From GWB1-54-5 sp035290085 (GTDB lineage Bacteria; Patescibacteriota; Gracilibacteria; Peribacterales; Peribacteraceae): a stretch of 16,075 bases of DNA. Every line of letters begins with the position of its first letter. The stretch's first letter is position 1. The stretch lies in contig DATDVK010000102.1 of NCBI GenBank assembly GCA_035290085.1, positions 1 through 16,075 on the forward strand, written 5' to 3'. The notes beneath the pieces were generated by a model. It was not told the DNA's origin, made no database searches, and saw only the letters and a program-made list of their open reading frames with translations. The position numbers and the translations under genes were made by a program. Below are positions 14,814-16,075 of this stretch, piece by piece.

Positions 14814-14830
14814 AACAGCAAATGAATTCT

Positions 14831-14885
14831 TTCGCGTGGCGCGCCATCTCCAGTTACGAAAGTGCGAAGTGTGCCCCGCGGAGCT
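14831..14885 (+). repeat. 55-bp direct repeat, copy 2
   Basis: Exact second copy of 14730-14784, lying directly upstream of the GIY-YIG gene. Read as protein in the nuclease frame it would add a 34-residue N-terminus, but that frame is simply the repeat and is not conserved nuclease sequence. Confidence 0.95.
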
Positions 14886-14910
14886 TTGCGCAGCAAAGCG
14901 AAGTGGGGCA
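14872..14910. repeat. two-stem hairpin closing repeat copy 2
   Basis: TGCCCC (14872-14877) pairs with GGGGCA (14905-14910). Inside, GCTTTGC (14883-14889) and GCAAAGC (14893-14899) form a perfect 7-bp stem around GCA. The fold matches that of copy 1 with a different inner stem. Confidence 0.65.
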
Positions 14911-14911
14911 T

Positions 14912-14917
14912 TATGAT
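14912..14917 (+). promoter_or_regulatory. -10 box of the GIY-YIG gene, leaderless geometry
   Basis: TATGAT ends 6 nt before the ATG at 14924 and starts 2 nt after the repeat-associated hairpin. No good -35 is seen. The same -10 to ATG distance occurs at four other genes in the window. Confidence 0.55.
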
Positions 14918-14923
14918 CTGCCT

Positions 14924-15160
14924 ATGTATTTTGTATACATCCTCAAACTCAAGAATGGGCAATTCTACATTGGGTTTACAAGAGATTTAAAAAAGAGGCT
15001 TGTGAGACATAAGAACCATTCCTCGCCAACAACGAGTCGCATTGAACCAGAGGAACTTGTTTTCTACTCAGCATTCAAGACAAGAGAGAAAGCATTGGAT
15101 TTTGAGAAGTACCTGAAGTCATCATCAGGTTTTGCCTTCCGGAATAAACGTCTCATATGA
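14924..15160 (+). CDS. small stand-alone GIY-YIG nuclease
   Basis: The 78-aa protein is a single GIY-YIG domain of the UPF0213/YhbQ-like size class. It has the strand pair FVYIL (3-7) and FYIGFT (14-19), the catalytic-type arginine in TRDLKKRL (Arg20 or Arg25) with His29, and the helix carrying the metal-binding glutamate (DFEKYLKS, Glu61). Relatives nick or cut DNA and occur in repair enzymes (UvrC) and homing endonucleases. I start it at the ATG at 14924 because the domain begins at once and a -10 box sits 6 nt upstream. The frame is open to 14822, but that extension is the 55-bp repeat. It is AT-richer than the core genes and is bracketed by tRNA-end repeats, which suggests it is the working gene of a mini-element. 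Its C-terminus is slightly short for the family. Confidence 0.88.
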   Translation: MYFVYILKLKNGQFYIGFTRDLKKRLVRHKNHSSPTTSRIEPEELVFYSAFKTREKALDFEKYLKSSSGFAFRNKRLI

Positions 15161-15172
15161 CGAGTGGAGGGG

Positions 15173-15189
15173 TCCCTCCTGGCCCACCA
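15173..15189 (+). repeat. right direct repeat (tRNA 3'-end copy)
   Basis: TCCCTCCTGGCCCACCA differs from the tRNA-Tyr 3' end by a single C-to-T change. It begins 12 nt after the GIY-YIG stop codon. GGGG just before it may be a remnant of the T-stem, but the T-loop and the rest of the tRNA are absent. Confidence 0.75.
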
Positions 15190-15197
15190 TTTTCTGA

Positions 15198-15216
15198 GGG
15201 AAACCTATGGTTTCCC
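15198..15216. repeat. perfect hairpin after the right repeat; possible original tRNA trailer
   Basis: GGGAAACC and GGTTTCCC form a perfect 8-bp stem around TAT, 8 nt after the CCA of the tRNA-end copy. It is followed by a pyrimidine-rich run (15214-15234). In an uninterrupted locus this hairpin would lie 8 nt behind the tRNA, a natural place for a terminator or processing signal. Further short palindromes (AGCGG-AG-CCGCT at 15236-15247) follow, and no gene is seen up to 15329. Confidence 0.6.
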
Positions 15217-15293
15217 CCAGTACCCCCTTCCCTTTAGCGGAGCCGCTCCAGCGAATGCAAGCTTCCGCTTCGCGGGTTTATAAATTCTAAACA

Positions 15294-15323
15294 TCGACTA
15301 CTCTGTGTGGTACTTGATAGAAT
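15294..15323 (+). promoter_or_regulatory. promoter of the 124-aa orphan gene, leaderless geometry
   Basis: TCGACT (15294-15299), an 18-nt spacer and TG-A-TAGAAT (hexamer 15318-15323) form an extended -10 promoter. The hexamer ends 6 nt before the ATG at 15330. Confidence 0.65.
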
Positions 15324-15329
15324 GCGCTT

Positions 15330-15704
15330 ATGGAACCTTTTGAATCTTGGAAAGAATTTGTTAAGCGAAAAGGGCTCAATGAAATTAAGGAAATTTTTCT
15401 GAAGGATGTTACCCGTAAAGTAATACACGTCTATTTGCGTGAAGCTTTTGTGTATCAGAAGCAACATAATCACGACAATAAATATTTCACTGTGGAACGT
15501 CTTAAATATCTACGTTATATCGGCAAAAAGGAAGACATGGCAAATCCGAAATCAGCAAAGAAAGGAAATATTGAGTATCGTTTTTGTTACTACATTGTGG
15601 CAAGAAACAGGTGTTGGTGGTGGGGGCAGTATTGCCCAATGATTCCAAAAGAAGATTACCAAAAGCTGATGAAAAAAGTGAAGAAGGAAGTAGAGGTCAA
15701 ATGA
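15330..15704 (+). CDS. conserved-looking hypothetical protein, function unknown
   Basis: I do not recognise this 124-aa protein. It begins with a charged helical stretch (MEPFESWKEFVKRKGLNEIK), is lysine-rich throughout and predicted soluble. It has an aromatic and cysteine-containing patch near the end (RFCYYIVARN then CWWWGQYCPMIP, about 85-106) followed by an amphipathic lysine-rich helix. The cluster of tryptophans and the two cysteines at 95 and 102 look like a folded core or small binding pocket. A strong extended -10 lies 6 nt before the ATG, so the gene is probably expressed. Its base composition is markedly AT-richer than the genes left of the tRNA, which suggests later acquisition. 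No signal peptide or membrane segment is seen. Confidence 0.65.
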   Translation: MEPFESWKEFVKRKGLNEIKEIFLKDVTRKVIHVYLREAFVYQKQHNHDNKYFTVERLKYLRYIGKKEDMANPKSAKKGNIEYRFCYYIVARNRCWWWGQYCPMIPKEDYQKLMKKVKKEVEVK

Positions 15705-15828
15705 CATACAAAATAACATGGCACTCAGTGCTATTCGTCATACAGTCCGTACCACCAGAATATGGAAGATACATCAAACCTGTGAAGATAAAGCAACGTC
15801 TGATCTTAGGGAACGAATCAAGAGTAAA

Positions 15829-15856
15829 CCCACGGAGAGGAGTGTTTCTCCGTGGG
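15829..15856 (-). terminator. terminator-like hairpin of the minus-strand cupredoxin gene
   Basis: CCCACGGAGA and TCTCCGTGGG form a perfect 10-bp stem around an 8-nt loop, 16 nt past the minus-strand stop at 15873. On the minus strand the hairpin is followed by TTTACTCTTGATT, a weak T-rich run. On the plus strand no T-run follows, so the minus-strand reading is preferred. It could also end plus-strand transcription from the orphan gene. Confidence 0.6.
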
Positions 15857-15872
15857 CGTGTACCCGATTGCG

Positions 15873-16075
15873 TCACTCAACGATAATCGTTCCTTTATGC
15901 GATGCACTCGCATGGTTATGGAAGCCCCAGCTGCCAATCTTCGTAAAGGTATAAATGTAAATTTCACCCTGTGATATTCCTTTGAGTGCATCGAAGCTCG
16001 GAAGAGATGTATGCAGAGGATGCGGATCGCTTGCGACCCAGAGCAGACCGGTAGTCATATTTTTGAAGGTGACCG
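15873..16075 (-). CDS. cupredoxin-like protein, C-terminal part (5' end outside the window)
   Basis: The minus-strand frame is open from the window edge to a TGA at 15873-15875. It gives 66 complete codons that end the protein; the ATG at 16058 is internal. The pattern VTFKN, ASDPHPLH, a G-x-x-Y-x-Y-x-F strand (GEIYIYTF), GSWGFHNH and the final HKGTIIVE matches the C-terminal half of a plastocyanin/azurin-type blue-copper fold. Such domains are normally exported and carry electrons or bind copper. Here the loop that usually reads YHCxxHxxM is FHNHASASH: the type-1 copper cysteine is replaced by Asn, while several His residues remain. That argues against a classical blue copper centre, though a His-rich copper or other metal site is possible. 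A terminator-like hairpin follows the stop. The N-terminus, including any signal peptide, cannot be seen. Confidence 0.75.
   Translation of the reverse strand, partial: VTFKNMTTGLLWVASDPHPLHTSLPSFDALKGISQGEIYIYTFTKIGSWGFHNHASASHKGTIIVE

Larger units (their letters stand above)
14686..15189. mobile_element. candidate GIY-YIG mini-element inserted at the tRNA-Tyr 3' end
   Basis: The last 17 nt of the tRNA gene recur, with one mismatch and in the same orientation, 487 bp downstream. Between them lie only a hairpin, two copies of a 55-bp repeat with hairpins, and a 78-aa GIY-YIG nuclease gene that is AT-richer than the core genes. There is no integrase or transposase. Flanking tRNA-end duplication plus an endonuclease is what an integrated or homing-type element would leave. 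Excision would restore a tRNA gene followed by the hairpin at 15198-15216. That this is mobile is inference. Confidence 0.6.

Noticed and set aside
14574..14825. Plus-strand frame through the tRNA and repeat copy 1
   Set aside because: The frame is made of the tRNA gene (GVRIPPGPP) and the first 55-bp repeat; no protein family is visible.
14590..14847. Minus-strand frame containing GREGFEPPKARPPDLQSGPF
   Set aside because: This peptide is the reverse strand of the tRNA-Tyr gene plus the 55-bp repeat. The GREGFEPP...LQSGPF type is a well-known false protein produced by antisense translation of tRNA genes.
14822..14923. N-terminal extension of the GIY-YIG protein to 14822
   Set aside because: The extra 34 residues are a translation of repeat copy 2, the domain starts at the ATG at 14924, and a -10 box lies 6 nt before that ATG.
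15701..15886. 61-codon frame overlapping the orphan gene stop as ATGA
   Set aside because: Its second half runs through the 10-bp terminator-like hairpin and into the end of the cupredoxin gene on the other strand, and the protein has no recognisable features. The ATGA overlap alone is not enough.
1..16075. UGA recoding to glycine or tryptophan as in some Patescibacteria relatives
   Set aside because: TGA closes several clear genes (helicase, PHP, rdgB, ftsK, cupredoxin) exactly at expected protein ends, and no conserved domain is interrupted by an in-frame TGA.

Overview
The window looks like a piece of a small-genome, probably monoderm bacterium of the Patescibacteria (candidate phyla radiation). 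The moderately GC-rich base composition and gene styles would fit Peribacteria or a neighbouring lineage, but that is inference from protein character, not from a marker gene. TGA is used as an ordinary stop (the helicase, PHP, rdgB and ftsK genes all end in TGA), so this is not a UGA-glycine lineage. No gene whose start is visible is preceded by a recognisable Shine-Dalgarno sequence. At least five genes instead have a -10 box ending exactly 6 nt before the ATG, which implies leaderless mRNAs.

Layout. 1-282: no recognisable gene, one strong GC hairpin and a promoter. 283-3270 (+): a UvrD/PcrA-type helicase fused to a C-terminal RecB-like PD-(D/E)XK nuclease. 3423-4340 (+): a stand-alone PHP-domain phosphoesterase, preceded by a possible small ORF. 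4478-5068 (-) and 5134-7395 (-): rdgB/HAM1 house-cleaning NTP pyrophosphatase and the FtsK/SpoIIIE DNA translocase. 7530-8381 (+): an extended SDR that closely resembles the C-terminal epimerase/reductase (NRS/ER) half of plant rhamnose synthases. 8442-13598 (+): a MacAB-like export cassette with an enlarged membrane-fusion protein, one ATPase and two tandem paralogous permeases. 13659-14528 (-): an EamA/DMT permease, convergent with the cassette.

14618-15190 is the accessory hot spot. A tRNA-Tyr(GTA) gene is followed by a 55-bp direct repeat in two copies, each opening into a hairpin, and then by a 78-aa GIY-YIG nuclease. The last 17 nt of the tRNA gene, including CCA, are repeated with one mismatch just after that nuclease gene. 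This is the signature of a roughly 490-bp mini-element inserted at the tRNA 3' end.

15191-16075: a perfect hairpin that may be the displaced tRNA trailer, an AT-rich orphan gene of unknown function, a terminator-like hairpin and the 3' part of a divergent cupredoxin gene on the minus strand that runs off the window.

How the parts relate. rdgB and the helicase-nuclease serve nucleotide-pool and genome maintenance, ftsK serves chromosome segregation, and the SDR suggests deoxysugar (rhamnose-type) synthesis for the cell surface. The MacAB-like cassette is an envelope export or lipid/peptide-handling machine. Both of its permease genes are followed by related heptad-repeat hairpins. The most unusual structures are the tRNA/GIY-YIG mini-element, the heptad hairpins and the uniform leaderless promoter geometry.
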